DNA of 48,202 nucleotides from EX4484-217-1 sp964496035 (GTDB lineage: Archaea; Thermoproteota; Thermoprotei_A; EX4484-217-1): positions 1-48,202 of the forward strand of contig CAZBXI010000006.1 in assembly GCA_964496035.1 (NCBI GenBank), in the 5' to 3' direction. The notes beneath the pieces are model-generated. The model saw nothing but the letters and a program-made list of their open reading frames with translations, was not told where the DNA came from and searched no databases. The stretch's first letter is position 1; each line of letters starts with the position of its first letter. The translations under genes and the position numbers were made by a program. This document shows positions 1-8,031 of the stretch, piece after piece.

Positions 1-306
1 TCTAAAGTTGTTTATAGAAGGTATATGCATAATAGGCCTCAATACTACGTTAATGGAGGTATTGTAGAGTTTGTTAGGCCAATATGTAATCCTGACTTTT
101 GCATGCACTGTACCAGGCTGAGAATAACAGCTAATGGCAGTATTAAGACGTGTCTATTTCTAAAACCTGTGATAGATTTAAAAAGTATTCTTAGGAATGA
201 AAGCTACGATGATAATGTTAAGGTTGAAAAAATAAAGGAAGCAATAGTTAAAGCTAATGAGTTAAGAGAACCATACTATAAGGAGAGCATGAAGAGAGGT
301 GAGTAA
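1..306 (+). CDS. moaA: GTP 3',8-cyclase MoaA, C-terminal fragment (5' end outside window)
   Basis: This is the C-terminal 101 residues of MoaA, which converts GTP to 3',8-cyclo-GTP in molybdenum (tungsten) cofactor synthesis. The reading frame is open from base 1, so the gene enters from outside the window. The C-terminal iron-sulfur motif is visible: FCMHCTRLRITANG followed by KTCLF gives three cysteines (fragment residues about 34, 37 and 51) that bind the substrate-side [4Fe-4S] cluster in this family. The radical-SAM N-terminal half is not in the window. The stop codon lies 3 bases before moaC, so the two are probably one transcript. The assignment is firm; the start cannot be seen. Confidence 0.93.
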   Translation, partial: SKVVYRRYMHNRPQYYVNGGIVEFVRPICNPDFCMHCTRLRITANGSIKTCLFLKPVIDLKSILRNESYDDNVKVEKIKEAIVKANELREPYYKESMKRGE

Positions 307-309
307 TAT

Positions 310-753
310 ATGAAGGTAAGGATGGTTGATGTTTCACCTAAGCCTGAAGTGTATAGGGAGGCTATTGCTTTGGGTAAAATTGTTTTAAAGAAGGAAACAA
401 TAGAGCTTGTTAAAAGTAAGAAAATAGAGAAAGGGGATGTTCTGTCTGTAGCTACGGTAGCTGCAATTCTTGCGGCAAAAAAGACCTCGGAGATAATACC
501 TTTATGTCACCCAATACCATTAACCCATGTTGATGTAGATTTTAGTATTGAAGATAGTTTTATCGAAGTTAAAACAAAGGTAAGAACCACAGCTAAGACC
601 GGTGTTGAAATGGAGGCTTTAGTAGCAACTATGACCGCATTACTTACCATATGGGATATGGTTAAAAAATATGAAAAAGATGAGAAAGGGCAATATCCTG
701 AAACGGTAATAACTGATGTAAGAGTTTTAGCTAAGATTAAAGGTGAAAGATAG
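310..753 (+). CDS. moaC: Cyclic pyranopterin monophosphate synthase MoaC
   Basis: MoaC rearranges 3',8-cyclo-GTP to cyclic pyranopterin monophosphate, the step directly after MoaA. The 147-residue length is normal for archaeal MoaC. Family signatures are present: PLCHPIPLTHVDVDF near residue 61, KTGVEMEAL near residue 97, and IWDMVKKYEKD near residue 115, which carries the aspartate and lysine used in catalysis. The ATG follows a GAGGTGA ribosome-binding site that lies inside the end of moaA, so translation is coupled. The next gene starts 3 bases after the stop and may share the transcript although its product is unrelated. Confidence 0.95.
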   Translation: MKVRMVDVSPKPEVYREAIALGKIVLKKETIELVKSKKIEKGDVLSVATVAAILAAKKTSEIIPLCHPIPLTHVDVDFSIEDSFIEVKTKVRTTAKTGVEMEALVATMTALLTIWDMVKKYEKDEKGQYPETVITDVRVLAKIKGER

Positions 754-756
754 TTA

Positions 757-1695
757 ATGAGAAGCTTAAACATATACAGCCTTAAAAACGTATTTTTAGC
801 TGTTTTCGTAGTTACTTTAGTTCTCATCCTCTACAGTTTCATAGTTGACGTAAGTTTAGAATTCATTTTAAATGTGAATTTCATTTATGTAATACTGTCT
901 CTTTCTGCACTATTTTTCTCATTAATTATTTCATCTGTTAGGCTTTCTCTTCTAAGTAAAGAACTTAGGTTCATGGATAGCCTTACAATATGGTTTTCTT
1001 CGCAGTTCATATCCAATATTACCCCAACACATAGCGGTGGTGAAATATTAAGGTTCTACGCTATAACTAGGATTGCAAATAATTCCGGTAAAAATTTCGC
1101 AATAGTCTTATACGAAATATTATTGGATGTTCTTGTTCCCAATATGCTTGCCTTGTTCTTCGCCATGTTTTACTTGGTTGCTGAAAGAAACCTGTACTGC
1201 GTTCTTCCAATGTTCTCTTCAACACTGATTGTTACACTGTGGGTTTCAATTTTTCTGAGACGAAGGAAAATTTACAGCGCGATATTGCGTGTTATTGAAA
1301 GATTTGGTTTTTTGAGAGAGTACTTTGACATCAAAACTATGGAATTAAACTTTTCTGATGTAAAACTCAGCATCTTAGATCATGTAATATTTATTTTCCT
1401 AACTTTGTTGAAGATAGTTTTTACTTCTTTTTCAGTGTTTTTAGCGTATTTAGCCGTAGGTGCGAATATAGAGTTTATTCGTTCGCTGGTAGCGTATCTT
1501 TTCGCACTATCTCTAGGTATAGTACCGTTGCCTGCAGGTTCTATAGGTATGGAAGCTGGATTATCTATTATTAAACCTGGAGCAGGTGTAGTTCTGTGGA
1601 GAATTCTAGCATACTATGTGTTGACCCTTATTTGCCTACCCTTTATTCTAAATCTTAGCAAAACATTGGCCATACGTAGAAGTCTAAATAAGTAA
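757..1695 (+). CDS. Flippase-like integral membrane protein (LPG synthase TM / UPF0104 family)
   Basis: A 312-residue polytopic membrane protein with about seven or eight hydrophobic segments. Two motifs match the lysylphosphatidylglycerol-synthase TM (UPF0104) family: TPTHSGGEILRFYA near residue 89 and PLPAGSIGMEAG near residue 257. The first contains the conserved GGE and the second the late glycine-rich loop. Bacterial relatives flip or synthesise lipids. Archaeal members such as AglD have been linked to lipid-linked sugar handling, but nothing here fixes the substrate. It starts 3 bases after moaC, with GGTGA about 10 bases upstream inside moaC. Function beyond the membrane family is unknown. 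Confidence 0.75.
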   Translation: MRSLNIYSLKNVFLAVFVVTLVLILYSFIVDVSLEFILNVNFIYVILSLSALFFSLIISSVRLSLLSKELRFMDSLTIWFSSQFISNITPTHSGGEILRFYAITRIANNSGKNFAIVLYEILLDVLVPNMLALFFAMFYLVAERNLYCVLPMFSSTLIVTLWVSIFLRRRKIYSAILRVIERFGFLREYFDIKTMELNFSDVKLSILDHVIFIFLTLLKIVFTSFSVFLAYLAVGANIEFIRSLVAYLFALSLGIVPLPAGSIGMEAGLSIIKPGAGVVLWRILAYYVLTLICLPFILNLSKTLAIRRSLNK

Positions 1696-1725
1696 CTGTC
1701 CTAATTCTTAACTTGGTGAAATTGT

Positions 1726-2529
1726 TTGGGTATTTTAGAAGAAATAATCAACTTAGACTACAGTGAGATCGAGAATAAGGCCTTAGATTTTATTAGGAAA
1801 TATGTTTCCTCAGCAGGTGTTAATGGTGCTGTTCTAGGTTTAAGTGGTGGTGTAGATTCTTCAGTAACAGCTACGTTGCTTACTAAGGCTCTTGGTAGGG
1901 AAAATGTTTTAGCTTTAATAATGCCTCACAAGGAGACTTCTAAGAGTGATGTAGAAGATGCTATTGAGATTGCAAGACTATTAGGTATTTCATATAAGGT
2001 CATAAATATAGGTGAATGCGTTAAATCAATAATTGAGAGTTCTCCATGGCTTACAAAATTGATAGGTAAAGTAGTTAGAGGAAACATTATAGCTAGAGTT
2101 AGGATGGTTATCTTGTATTATCATGCTAATGCATTGAAGAAGCTTGTAGCAGGTACTAGTGATAGAAGCGAATATTTGCTAGGGTACTTCACTAAGTATG
2201 GTGATGGAGCAGCAGACTTCTTTCCCATACTCGACCTGTATAAGACTCAGGTCAGAATGCTAGCTAAATACTTAGGATTACCTAGAAAAATTTATGAAAA
2301 ACCCTCTTCGCCAGGATTATGGAAAGGACATTTAGCTGTAGAGGAGCTAGGTTTCGACTATGATGTAATAGACCAAATCCTCTACGGATATTTCGAGAAA
2401 AAACTCGCAATTAACGAGTTAGCAAAGGAAATAGGATTGAGAATAGATGATGTTAAAGCTATTCTGGAAAGAGTAAAAAAGACAGAGCATAAGCGAGCGC
2501 CATTACCTTATCCTAAATTAAGATTCTAG
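1726..2529 (+). CDS. nadE: NAD synthetase (NH3-dependent type)
   Basis: This enzyme amidates nicotinic acid adenine dinucleotide to NAD using ATP and ammonia. It has the PP-loop SGGVDSS at about residues 40-46, GTSDRSEYLLGYFTKYGDG near residue 143, and the KPSSPGLW substrate loop near residue 190. The 267-residue length contains no glutaminase domain, so free ammonia or a partner subunit must supply nitrogen. The start is TTG, chosen because GGTGA lies 6 bases upstream and no in-frame ATG is near. Its last 12 bases overlap the convergent deoC gene. The next step upstream in NAD metabolism, NMN adenylyltransferase, is also in this window at 37.3 kb. Confidence 0.93.
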   Translation: MGILEEIINLDYSEIENKALDFIRKYVSSAGVNGAVLGLSGGVDSSVTATLLTKALGRENVLALIMPHKETSKSDVEDAIEIARLLGISYKVINIGECVKSIIESSPWLTKLIGKVVRGNIIARVRMVILYYHANALKKLVAGTSDRSEYLLGYFTKYGDGAADFFPILDLYKTQVRMLAKYLGLPRKIYEKPSSPGLWKGHLAVEELGFDYDVIDQILYGYFEKKLAINELAKEIGLRIDDVKAILERVKKTEHKRAPLPYPKLRF

Positions 2530-3237
2530 ATGCTCCTTTAGCTTCTTATACTCCTCTATAATGCGTACACCACTGCTCGTACCTATTCTCGAAGCTCCTG
2601 CAGATACCATAGCTATGGCGTCTTCGACATGTCTTATACCGCCTGCAGCCTTTACACCTATTTTACCTTTAACGGCATTATACATTAATCGTACATCATG
2701 TACAGTGGCTCCTCTTGGGCCGAACCCTGTACATGATTTTACATAGTCTGCTCCAGCATTAGCTACTATTTTGGAAGCTTCAATTATTTCTTCGTCGCTT
2801 AAATAGCCTGTTTCAATAATTACTTTAACAACTATGTTACCCATGCCCTTTACAACATCTACTATTTCAGCTATTTCATTTAACACGTATTCTCTATTGC
2901 CTGTTTTAAAGGCTGAAATGTTCATTACCATGTCTATTTCTGAAGCTCCATTGCTTACTGCTTCTTCAGCTTCCTTCTTCTTCACATATAAGCTCTGAAA
3001 ACCTAGGGGAAAACCTACTACTGTAGCTATCTTGCAATCCCTATATTCTTCAGCAATACGTTTCACATAGAATGGTGGGATAACTGCTACTGCAAAACCA
3101 TATTTTAGAGTTTCGTCACAAACTTTTTTTACGTCGTTTAATGTAGCATTGGGTTTTAAGATAGTATGGTCAATCATTTTAGCGAATTCCTTAACACTGA
3201 TTTTCTTAATTGCTTTGCTGATAAAATTATTATGCAT
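2518..3237 (-). CDS. deoC: Deoxyribose-phosphate aldolase DeoC
   Basis: DeoC reversibly cleaves 2-deoxyribose-5-phosphate to glyceraldehyde-3-phosphate and acetaldehyde. The 239-residue protein carries MIDHTILKPN at about residues 21-30, VVGFPLGF near 73, EIDMVMN near 100, and the Schiff-base motif YVKSCTGFG with the likely catalytic Lys167. The C-terminal phosphate-binding region GGIR and GTSSG is also intact. The ATG is preceded by GGTGGA. A TATA-like stretch (about 3277-3287) lies upstream, directly beside the two palindromic repeats at 3289-3324, so this gene could share an operator with the divergent transporter gene. Confidence 0.94.
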   Translation of the reverse strand: MHNNFISKAIKKISVKEFAKMIDHTILKPNATLNDVKKVCDETLKYGFAVAVIPPFYVKRIAEEYRDCKIATVVGFPLGFQSLYVKKKEAEEAVSNGASEIDMVMNISAFKTGNREYVLNEIAEIVDVVKGMGNIVVKVIIETGYLSDEEIIEASKIVANAGADYVKSCTGFGPRGATVHDVRLMYNAVKGKIGVKAAGGIRHVEDAIAMVSAGASRIGTSSGVRIIEEYKKLKEHLES

Positions 3238-3288
3238 TACTCTATTCCACCGCTTATGTTATAGCAAATACTATGTTATTAATTAATA

Positions 3289-3324
3289 TACTCAAATTTG
3301 AGTAGCTACTCTTAAATTTGAGTA
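3289..3324. promoter_or_regulatory. Two tandem palindromic operator-like repeats between deoC and the ribU-like gene
   Basis: Positions 3289-3304 read TACTCAAATTTGAGTA, a perfect 16-base palindrome. Two bases later, 3307-3324 reads TACTCTTAAATTTGAGTA, with the same TACTC/GAGTA arms and an 18-base span. The pair lies between a TATA-like element for deoC on the minus strand (about 3277-3287) and a TTAAATA element for the transporter on the plus strand (3327-3333). That position suits a transcription-factor site affecting one or both promoters. I did not see the palindrome elsewhere in the window. Assignment to the riboflavin regulator RbkR is an inference, developed in the findings. Confidence 0.75.
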
Positions 3325-3368
3325 CGTTAAATAGTTATTCCTCGGCTTAGGTTAGAGCGTGCTTCACC

Positions 3369-3920
3369 ATGAAATCTCGAGAAATAGCATGTGCATCTAT
3401 TTTAGCAGCACTAGCTTCACTACTGACTTTAAGTGGAGCTAGTACTATACTTAGGATGCCTCCACCCTTCTCTTATTTGGTTTTCGATCCTTCAGAAATA
3501 CCTTCTCTCATAGCATACCTCCTATATGGTTTTAAAGTCAGCGTTTTAGTAGCTATTCTGCATTTTATATTCTTGCTATTTAGAGGAGAATTCGTACCTA
3601 TAGGTCCACTTATGAAGTTTTTAGCTGTACTTTCAATGATCATTGGTTTTCATTTATTTAAAAGAAAAACACGGGAATTTACTCGTGTTTTAATATCCTC
3701 CGTGTTTAGGGCTTTAGTAATGTCTATAGCGAACTTTGTTCTTCTAGTAACTTTATTTAAGATAGTAGTAATGGTGGTTAATCCTAATTTCACCGTAGGT
3801 TTAGTAATAGTATTACTTGTAACGGCTGCTTACAATATAGTTCATGTCGTAGTTTTCGATTACCCTATAGCAAAGCTTATCGTTTACAAGTTAAGGGGAA
3901 TTAAGCGTAAAAGCGTTTAA
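3369..3920 (+). CDS. ECF-transporter S component, probably riboflavin-specific (RibU-like)
   Basis: A 183-residue membrane protein with about six hydrophobic segments, typical of ECF-transporter substrate-binding S components. FDPSEIPSLIAYLLYG near residue 40 resembles the D-x-S-E-I-P loop of RibU-type riboflavin carriers, and a YNIVHVVVFDYP segment near residue 156 matches their last helices. No energising EcfA/EcfT genes are adjacent, so shared ECF components elsewhere would be needed. No ribosome-binding site precedes the ATG. The TATA-like element at 3327-3333 predicts a very short leader, and the tandem palindromes lie just upstream. The riboflavin assignment is likely but not certain; another vitamin S component remains possible. 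Confidence 0.72.
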   Translation: MKSREIACASILAALASLLTLSGASTILRMPPPFSYLVFDPSEIPSLIAYLLYGFKVSVLVAILHFIFLLFRGEFVPIGPLMKFLAVLSMIIGFHLFKRKTREFTRVLISSVFRALVMSIANFVLLVTLFKIVVMVVNPNFTVGLVIVLLVTAAYNIVHVVVFDYPIAKLIVYKLRGIKRKSV

Positions 3921-3935
3921 GAGTAAATATTTTTG

Positions 3936-5111
3936 CTAATCTATCCAGCCATTCTCTATTTTCTCTGGTATGTATTTTTCTGCGAGGAATTTTATGCTCT
4001 TACTAGCTAGGGCTTCTATTTCTAATTTGACTTTTTTATTTATGAACATTAGAATTTCTTTCTTCCACTGCTTAGTTTGGAACCACTTATAGTTCAATAG
4101 TTCTTTAGCTCTTTTTATATCTCTTGGTGTTGCCTTAATTATGAAGTTTTTGCGTTCACTACTGCTTAAGTATGGTTGTTTAACTATTTTCCCTCTGCTA
4201 TTACGCTCGCCGAAAATATCTGTCATACTCACTCCTAGGAATCTTGCTTTAGGTGTAGCTAATTTCTCGCTCTCGTACGAAAGTGTTATTGAGCCTATTT
4301 TGAACACAGAATATATGTACCATCCATAAGGATCGGCATCTGTGAGTATGTACACGGGAAGACCACATTCCTCATTAAGTCTTTTTACAAATCTCCTTGT
4401 TGCTCTATCGGGCTGGCCCGCACTAGTTATTAGTAGGGCTCTATGTTTCTCCCAGAACCTATACCTATGTAGTTGCTGAAAAACAGCATCTTTCTCTACA
4501 ACGAGTACGAAGTCCGCATCTACGTCAAGTATTTCTATTAAGTCCGGTGTTGGTTCTAAGGCGTAAGCGCCATGACCCATTTTAGAAGCATCGATTACAT
4601 CACCGCCAGATTTTAGCTTTATTTTCCCGACAAGCTTGCCCTTTTCCTTACTTAAAATTAGCATGTCTTCTCTTAGGAGACCTGTCAGCACCTCAATGTC
4701 TCTTATTATTGCATCTGATTCTTTCTGTTCATCCCATGTATTTTCCTCTCTCCTTCTACCTTTATGATCGTAATATATTATGCTGTGTTTTCCTCTATAA
4801 TATAGGTCTCTTATTGTAGGATATTCGTTGTTTATTAGTGCTTCATAAATTATTTTAGCCATGAGCAGTGTTTGCATGAATTTCCTCGCTTCATTTACAT
4901 CTAAGAATTTTCGTTTTTGTGTTTCAGGGCCAAGTAATAGGAGTTTTCTTTTCTCATCGTAGATAGTGTTGCTTAGTGTTCTCTTAGGGAAAATTAGTGT
5001 GGGATTCTCCTTTCTCTTAATTTGCTCTATAATTTCTACGAAAGTTTTATGAAGAATTTCGGCAGCTTCAAGTCTCTGTTTATAGTCTACATCGTAAAAT
5101 TGCTCACTCAT
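3936..5111 (-). CDS. top6A: DNA topoisomerase VI subunit A
   Basis: This is the DNA-cleaving subunit of the type IIB topoisomerase, homologous to Spo11. The 391-residue protein has RDLYYRGK at residues 101-108; the tyrosine pair (104/105) includes the one that attacks DNA. It also has the Toprim acidic motifs VVEKDAVFQQLH near residue 205 and ILTDADPYG near residue 256, which bind Mg2+. The ATG has GAGGTG 7 bases upstream, and that site overlaps the end of top6B, which lies 11 bases away. The two subunits are therefore translated from one message and form an A2B2 heterotetramer. Confidence 0.96.
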   Translation of the reverse strand: MSEQFYDVDYKQRLEAAEILHKTFVEIIEQIKRKENPTLIFPKRTLSNTIYDEKRKLLLLGPETQKRKFLDVNEARKFMQTLLMAKIIYEALINNEYPTIRDLYYRGKHSIIYYDHKGRRREENTWDEQKESDAIIRDIEVLTGLLREDMLILSKEKGKLVGKIKLKSGGDVIDASKMGHGAYALEPTPDLIEILDVDADFVLVVEKDAVFQQLHRYRFWEKHRALLITSAGQPDRATRRFVKRLNEECGLPVYILTDADPYGWYIYSVFKIGSITLSYESEKLATPKARFLGVSMTDIFGERNSRGKIVKQPYLSSSERKNFIIKATPRDIKRAKELLNYKWFQTKQWKKEILMFINKKVKLEIEALASKSIKFLAEKYIPEKIENGWID

Positions 5112-5122
5112 ATTTTAGCACC

Positions 5123-6733
5123 TCACTTTATCCTTATGCTTTTTCTTAGGGATTCAATATTTATCGAGACCCCTAATTTTTGAAGTTTTTCTCGTACCAG
5201 GTTTAGAAGCATTCTTTCAAGCTCTTTAACTGTTAATCCTCCTCCATTTATTTCTGCACTTGGTGGTTTACTTAGAGTTGCTAAACTATACGCTATTTCC
5301 GGTATGTACTTTACATAGATTATTGTCTTTTTCTTTAGCTCTTCTTCCTTTTTCTTCTTAAATATGTATGTTCGTAGCCTCCTCGCTGCTTCTCTGATTG
5401 CGTTCTTTATTTCTCTTTCTATCTCAGGAACCTCAGCAATGCTTTCCTTCCCTACCCCCTTGTAGGGTACTTTTGTGCTACATATATGGACGAGTACCGC
5501 TAATGGTGCTGGAAAATCTACTCCATAGGCTTTCCAGTCTATAGTATTTGAAACTATTTTCCATGAAACATCAGCTTTTTCATCGTAAAGTAGTGGTATT
5601 TTGTTTGCAAATCGATATAGCTGAGGTTCTTCAGTAGGAGGTATTTTTCCTCCGTAGGCAATACCAACTTCAACTATAAATGGGTGGCCAGAGTAGGCTG
5701 AAGGCTTTCTCGTTACTGCAGTAACAAATTCCGGTTCTAACACTCTCCTGAGACCTGCAATTATTAGGTCTTCGCTTAGTGGTGAAAGCGCGTCTGCCCT
5801 TGGAGGTTTAAAGCCTTTATACTTTTTAAGTTCGCTAGTTAAGGCCTTTATACCTTCTGTTGTAAGGTTTTGGGGAGACATGTTAGGATCAAAACCTATG
5901 TTTCTTAGGAACTTCTCAGCCGTTATAGGTCCGACGCTTTGAAATGTTCTAGCAAGAAACTCCTTCAATGTTGAAGCTTCGGTCACCGATATGAGCATTT
6001 TAAGCATTTCTATGTCAATGCCGTGTGGATGAGGCTTAACCTCCTTTGGTGGCGGGGGCATTTTATTTGTTACACGTTTGTAAACTATGGCATCATCACT
6101 ATTAGGAGGGACGAACGTTATATTGGCGTAAGGAGTAGCTATGGCTGTTCTCCTAATGTACTCGTAAATTTTGTTTTTAGCTCTTGACCAGTCTCCTTCT
6201 ATAACGACTGATATGGTTGTTCCATGGGATTTCTTTTTTAATCTTCGTATTTTCTGTTCAAGAATTATCGGTTCATTTCTCTTTATATCAACCATTATTT
6301 TGAAGTAGTACCTATAGCGGCTTCCTAGTGGTGTTGTTTCAACTTCTACAGGTTTTCCTGTGGTTAGTTGGCCGTATAGTATTGCCATCTTAGCTCCTAA
6401 ACCGAACATTCCACGTGTTTGTCTTAGCTTATATTTTGACCCGAAAAGAACCTTGCCGAAAGCGTAAGGAACGTAATGTGGAGGAATACCTATTCCATTA
6501 TCTGAAACAGTTACCTTGTAAAATGATTTTTGAGGGTTTACAAGCTTAATTCCAATATATAATGAGGGAAGGATTTCATGGGAATCGCAAGCATCAAGAG
6601 CATTTTCCACGAGCTCTCTAACTGTTTGATAAAGCGCTCTACTTGGATTGGAGAAACCTGCAATTTCCCTATTTCTATAAAAGAATTCTGCAGCGCTAAG
6701 GCTCCTAAACGATTCTCTTACATTTCTACCCAT
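5123..6733 (-). CDS. top6B: DNA topoisomerase VI subunit B
   Basis: This is the ATPase subunit of topoisomerase VI, which closes around DNA on ATP binding. The GHKL (Bergerat) fold is clear: ELVENALDACD near residue 42, DNGIGIP near 79, GMFGLGAKMA near 108, and HGTTISV near 171. An H2TH region (SVGPITAEKFLRN) and a transducer domain follow. Three in-frame ATGs (6748, 6739, 6733) are possible. I chose 6733 because GGTG lies 9 bases upstream, matching spacing used elsewhere here, whereas the others are too close to or upstream of it. The resulting 536 residues are normal for the family. It lies directly upstream of top6A. Confidence 0.95.
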   Translation of the reverse strand: MGRNVRESFRSLSAAEFFYRNREIAGFSNPSRALYQTVRELVENALDACDSHEILPSLYIGIKLVNPQKSFYKVTVSDNGIGIPPHYVPYAFGKVLFGSKYKLRQTRGMFGLGAKMAILYGQLTTGKPVEVETTPLGSRYRYYFKIMVDIKRNEPIILEQKIRRLKKKSHGTTISVVIEGDWSRAKNKIYEYIRRTAIATPYANITFVPPNSDDAIVYKRVTNKMPPPPKEVKPHPHGIDIEMLKMLISVTEASTLKEFLARTFQSVGPITAEKFLRNIGFDPNMSPQNLTTEGIKALTSELKKYKGFKPPRADALSPLSEDLIIAGLRRVLEPEFVTAVTRKPSAYSGHPFIVEVGIAYGGKIPPTEEPQLYRFANKIPLLYDEKADVSWKIVSNTIDWKAYGVDFPAPLAVLVHICSTKVPYKGVGKESIAEVPEIEREIKNAIREAARRLRTYIFKKKKEEELKKKTIIYVKYIPEIAYSLATLSKPPSAEINGGGLTVKELERMLLNLVREKLQKLGVSINIESLRKSIRIK

Positions 6734-6849
6734 GGCCATTAACACCATTCAGCTTTATAGCTATTGTAAGCTCCGATATTTTATATTTATGCATATATTG
6801 CTTTATAAACAACAGTACCTCATAATACGGGCATGGTAAGTTTATCTTA

Positions 6850-7797
6850 TTACCCTCTCTTACTTAAGTAGTATCTCATACCTATGTACAGCAGAGGAAG
6901 GAGCAATGTAGCGTCACCGTAAACCACAGTTTTTCTTGCTTCTGGTTTAATTTTGCCCCAAGATATAGCCTCTCTTGGCCTAGCCCCGCTTAAACTCCCA
7001 TCGTATTCTGATGCTGTGGTAACGTACACTGCATAATCTAGTCCTTCTTTAAACTGATTCCACCATATCGTATGATGTTTGCTTATACCCCCACCTATTA
7101 TTAGCGCACCAGTCTTTTTCGACGTAAAAACTATTTCAGCTAATTTCTTCATGTCCTTGAATAGGTTTATTTTGAAAGAATGCATTTGCGAGTACATGAA
7201 TAAGTCTGTTCCAAAAGCTCCATCAACTATTCCGGGAACAAATATTGGTACCTTATTTTCGTAAGCTGCTCTAAGGATGGAGTTTGAGTCACTAATACGT
7301 TTTCCAAATTCCCAAAGTATTTCATAAACACTCCACTCATTCTTAAGCTTTGTAAGCTCATTCAGTATGTTAAATGTTATCCTTTCAATCAGAGGCCCAT
7401 AGTCGTTTTGCGGTATAAAAACATTACCTAGCCTGTGAATTTTCTGCTCAGCAAGAACCCTATCATCTGCTTCGAAATACCCCTTATAGTATTTTCCACC
7501 AAATGCTTTAGCGATATCATGGTCTATGGCGCCACATGTTGTTACTACCACATTAAAGTATTTTTCCTCAATAAGTTGTGCTAATAATCCTCTTACACCT
7601 GTGGCAACAATGTTCCCAGTAAATGCTAAGAAGTTTACAGATTCTTCATCTGAAACCATTGTAGCAAGTATTTTAGATGCTTCAACAAGGTAGGCTGGTG
7701 TAAATCCGTGAATTTTCTCGTAAATTCCTATTAAGTCATAAGCTCTGATTGAGGAATCTATTTTAACATCCTCTACGATGCCAAGTTTTCTAAGCAA
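6850..7797 (-). CDS. dys: Deoxyhypusine synthase
   Basis: This enzyme transfers the aminobutyl group of spermidine to a lysine of translation factor aIF5A. The 315-residue protein carries the NAD-binding segments FTGNIVATGVRGLL and TTCGAIDHDI, and the catalytic region GGGISKHHTIWWN, where Lys240 corresponds to the lysine that forms the enzyme intermediate. SGARPREAISWGKI closes the active site. The start is TTG with GGTGA 7 bases upstream. A symmetric TATA element at 7844-7851 serves as promoter and also faces the next gene. No aIF5A gene lies in the window. Confidence 0.95.
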   Translation of the reverse strand: MLRKLGIVEDVKIDSSIRAYDLIGIYEKIHGFTPAYLVEASKILATMVSDEESVNFLAFTGNIVATGVRGLLAQLIEEKYFNVVVTTCGAIDHDIAKAFGGKYYKGYFEADDRVLAEQKIHRLGNVFIPQNDYGPLIERITFNILNELTKLKNEWSVYEILWEFGKRISDSNSILRAAYENKVPIFVPGIVDGAFGTDLFMYSQMHSFKINLFKDMKKLAEIVFTSKKTGALIIGGGISKHHTIWWNQFKEGLDYAVYVTTASEYDGSLSGARPREAISWGKIKPEARKTVVYGDATLLLPLLYIGMRYYLSKRG

Positions 7798-7843
7798 ATG
7801 CCTTCACCTTATAAAACTATTAGCATTCCTTTCTAAAGTAGTA

Positions 7844-7851
7844 TTTATAAA
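7844..7851. promoter_or_regulatory. Symmetric TATA box for a bidirectional promoter (dys / zinc-ribbon gene)
   Basis: TTTATAAA is self-complementary and sits about 46 bases from the dys start on one side and 40 bases from the zinc-ribbon start on the other. With an initiation distance of about 25 bases, each transcript would have a leader of 15-20 bases that just includes its ribosome-binding site (GGTGA for dys, GAGGTG for the zinc-ribbon gene). A second TTTTATAAGG stretch closer to dys is too near its start to be the main box. Confidence 0.55.
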
Positions 7852-7891
7852 CTCTCTACCTATGGTATTATAGAGTTGAGGTGCAAAGTAA

Positions 7892-8026
7892 ATGGCGAGA
7901 ATTAGATGTCAATGTAGAGACTGCGCTAAGAAGGGTAAAGGAGGGTATTTTACGGTAAAGAATATTGAAAAGAAGGAGATTAAATGCCCATATTGCGGTT
8001 CCTCTAATGTTAAAGTTTTAGGTTGA
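7892..8026 (+). CDS. Small zinc-ribbon protein (44 aa)
   Basis: A 44-residue protein starts at ATG 7892 with GAGGTG 8 bases upstream and a TATA box 41 bases before it. It contains CQCRDC (Cys6, 8, 11) and CPYCGSS (Cys32, 35). The paired knuckles are typical of a single zinc ribbon. The remaining residues are mostly basic, so nucleic-acid or RNP binding is plausible but not shown. The TGA overlaps the region where the aldolase gene begins, so the two are co-transcribed. No specific function can be named. Confidence 0.8.
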   Translation: MARIRCQCRDCAKKGKGGYFTVKNIEKKEIKCPYCGSSNVKVLG

Positions 8027-8031
8027 AAGAT

